Assembly: GCF_007644035.1 (NCBI RefSeq)
Contig: NZ_VMTV02000134.1
Span: 62,001 to 126,000, forward strand
Length of the DNA: 64,000 bases
Reading direction: 5' to 3'
Origin: Vogesella mureinivorans
Lineage (GTDB): Bacteria; Pseudomonadota; Gammaproteobacteria; Burkholderiales; Chromobacteriaceae
This document shows, one piece after another, positions 61,655 to 64,000 of this stretch. A program made the translations under genes and the position numbers. A model generated the notes under the pieces. That model searched no databases. It was given only the letters and a program-made list of their open reading frames with translations, and was not told the origin of the DNA. Numbering within the stretch: position 1 is the first letter of the stretch; each line of letters begins with the position of its first letter.

Positions 61655-62779
61655 ATGCCCCGCGCCATCCACCTTGTACGCCCTACCCTGTTTGCCGCCG
61701 CGCTGTGTGCGGCCAACCTTGCTGTTGCCGCCCAGCCCGCCAGCGCGCCGTTTACCCCGGCGCAGCAGCAGGCCATCCGCCAGATCAGCGCCAGCGCCGC
61801 CCAGGCGCAAGTGCCACTGGTGGCCAGCGCAGCCGCCGCCAGCGTGGCCAAAACCATAGAAGGCGAAAAGCAGGCCATCGCTGTGGCCAAAGACGCGCTG
61901 GAGGTTGGCCGCAAGTCGGTGGATTGGTGGTTGAGTGCGCTTGGTCTCTTGATGGCTTTTGCTGGTTTTGGTATCCCGTTTTGGATGGGTCGCCAGCAGA
62001 AAGCGGAATGGAAAGAACGACTGGACGAAATTTCCGGCAAATTGGCAGAAGCCAATTCTGCCAAGGAGAAGGCTGAAACAGCACAACGGCACGCGGAGCA
62101 ATATGCGAATGAAATTGAAACTTTGCTACAAACAGCTCGTGAAAAGACTAGTTTGATTCCGAATGCAGAGCAGATGAAGGGTGAATTATCAGTAGATGTT
62201 CTTGAAAAAATGCGAAATGAGAAGCCCGGGCAAGTAGTAGAACTGATCAAGCAAGCATGGGCTGCGGATGTCAAAAACGATTGGGTCGAGGCCAAATCGT
62301 TGTGGTCGTTGCTGAGTCTGATTGAGAGCCACGAAGCTAACGTCTGGTTTAACCTTGCTTTTGCCGAGCAGCATTCGGGCCAAGACTGGCAGCAAGTTTG
62401 TGAGGCTTATCAACGCGCTCATCTGTTACAGCCGAATGCAATTGCTTGTTACAACTGGGGTAGTGCTTTATTGAGTTGGTCACACACTTTACAAGGTGAG
62501 GAGCGGCTTACTAAGCTTGCCAAGGGAGAGGAAGTGCTGCTGATGGCGAGAAAACTAGGTGAACCGAATCCATATAATTTTGCTTGCCTGCGCGCCGTGC
62601 AGCAGCGCCCTGACGAAGCCCGCACCTTGCTGGAAGAAACCCGCGCTGCCGGTTTCCTGCCCGATTTTGCCCACCTGAGCACCGACCGCGATCTGGATAA
62701 TCTGCGCGGGCTGGACTGGTTCCAGGCGCTGCTAGAAGATGTTCAGCAGCAAGAGGCGGCCAGCCAAGCTGTGGCGTAA
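61655..62779 (+). CDS. TPR-like membrane protein of mosaic base composition
   Basis: Protein of 374 residues: signal-like N-terminus (LFAAALCAANLAVAA), alanine-rich segment, a hydrophobic helix (WWLSALGLLMAFAGFGIPFW, about 90-110), a coiled coil (QKAEWKERLDEISGKLAEANSAKEKAETAQRHAEQYANEIETL) and a C-terminal region that looks like two degenerate TPR units (SLWSLLSLIESHEANVWFNLAFAEQHSG, AYQRAHLLQPNAIACYNWGSALL). Codons from about 62000 to 62570 are AT-rich relative to both ends of the gene. Copies of the dispersed word lie at 61708 and 61902. The start is tentative; ATG at 61616 is an alternative. Confidence 0.7.
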   Translation: MPRAIHLVRPTLFAAALCAANLAVAAQPASAPFTPAQQQAIRQISASAAQAQVPLVASAAAASVAKTIEGEKQAIAVAKDALEVGRKSVDWWLSALGLLMAFAGFGIPFWMGRQQKAEWKERLDEISGKLAEANSAKEKAETAQRHAEQYANEIETLLQTAREKTSLIPNAEQMKGELSVDVLEKMRNEKPGQVVELIKQAWAADVKNDWVEAKSLWSLLSLIESHEANVWFNLAFAEQHSGQDWQQVCEAYQRAHLLQPNAIACYNWGSALLSWSHTLQGEERLTKLAKGEEVLLMARKLGEPNPYNFACLRAVQQRPDEARTLLEETRAAGFLPDFAHLSTDRDLDNLRGLDWFQALLEDVQQQEAASQAVA

Positions 62780-62803
62780 ACGCTGCTACTGTTTAAATCG
62801 CAA

Positions 62804-62840
62804 AAAAAGGTTGGCCGCATTACCTGCGGCCAACCTTTTT
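62804..62840. terminator. Perfect 16-bp hairpin built from two inverted 13-mers
   Basis: Arms AAAAAGGTTGGCCGCA / TGCGGCCAACCTTTTT (16 bp, perfect) around a 5-base loop TTACC, between the convergent TPR-like gene and thiC. Each arm contains a full copy of the dispersed word, extended by AAA/TTT. The terminal T-run makes it a good bidirectional intrinsic terminator. Confidence 0.93.
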
Positions 62841-62863
62841 GTTTCACGTGAAGCAATCGCCGT

Positions 62864-64000
<1,137 letters not shown>

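Larger units (their letters stand above)
528..62837. repeat. Dispersed 13-bp word AAGGTTGGCCGCA (DUS-like repeat family)
   Basis: Family entry covering the whole window. Copies of the core GGTTGGCCGCA read by eye, plus orientation: 5366, 7872, 11328, 12801, 14649, 17608, 25077, 28170, 30313, 32556, 39164, 40087, 46531, 47599, 49766, 61903, 62809. Minus orientation (TGCGGCCAACC): 528, 1799, 7258, 11308, 17582, 21807, 24704, 32529, 34313, 36574, 37425, 41510, 56162, 61708, 62825. About half carry the full 13-mer with the AA/TT extension. Ten-base matches occur at 19583, 20377, 37154, 40673, 48217, 51063 and 59218. Four inverted pairs form hairpins (11299-11346, 17582-17618, 32529-32566, 62804-62840). 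In genes the word is read in different frames (Cys-Gly-Gln-Pro at 528 and 1799, Ala-Ala-Asn at 34313 and 61708), so DNA rather than protein seems to be conserved. Function is inferred only. Confidence 0.9.

Overview
The window looks like chromosomal DNA of a high-GC betaproteobacterium. The gene set (FecI/FecR-coupled TonB receptors, a catalytic/regulatory aspartate carbamoyltransferase pair, RlhA, many c-di-GMP enzymes and chemoreceptors) and the way a short repeated DNA word is placed fit the Neisseriales, most likely Chromobacteriaceae (a Chromobacterium/Vogesella/Aquitalea-like genus). That placement is inference; no rRNA or tRNA gene was seen.

Layout: 99-5356, a TctDE-like two-component system followed by a PAS-GAF-PAS-GGDEF-EAL protein. 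5473-7078, pyrBI behind an attenuator-like hairpin. 7636-12290, a chemoreceptor, an HD-GYP protein and a diguanylate cyclase. 12640-13669, a MazG-type hydrolase and a glutathione transferase. 13752-21531, a complete Fur-controlled siderophore locus (fecI-fecR-receptor, then binding protein-permease-ATPase-siderophore-interacting reductase). 21593-25641, small housekeeping and unknown genes and a second chemoreceptor. 26146-27724, a di-haem cytochrome c peroxidase and a Fur-superfamily regulator behind an FNR-like site and a TTTAGAC palindrome. 27785-32484, small stress or unknown genes, a LysE exporter and an AraC regulator. 32576-34445, kynureninase divergent from an Lrp-type regulator. 34507-37851, regulators, a zinc-ribbon membrane protein and a TauE/SafE permease. 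37852-41068, a gene-poor stretch with several repeats. 41069-47991, rlhA, small genes and an FtsK-type translocase. 48052-54453, a haem-uptake locus: fecI-fecR, a large haem-type TonB receptor, haem oxygenase and a YbaN-TonB fusion. 54455-62779, a diguanylate cyclase, an rRNA methyltransferase, a Spo0M-like protein, and Sel1/TPR proteins. 62864 to the end, the C-terminal part of thiC.

The most striking signal is not a gene. The 13-base word AAGGTTGGCCGCA (core GGTTGGCCGCA) occurs about 32 times in 64 kb on both strands, where well under one copy is expected by chance. It sits as head-to-head inverted pairs in four terminator-like hairpins, singly in intergenic DNA, and inside genes in several reading frames. 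This is the distribution of a DNA uptake sequence, but the word is unlike the Neisseria DUS (GCCGTCTGAA) or the Pasteurellaceae USS (AAGTGCGGT). A second unexplained element is a pair of about 230-bp near-identical direct repeats, 33 kb apart, with a hairpin inside.
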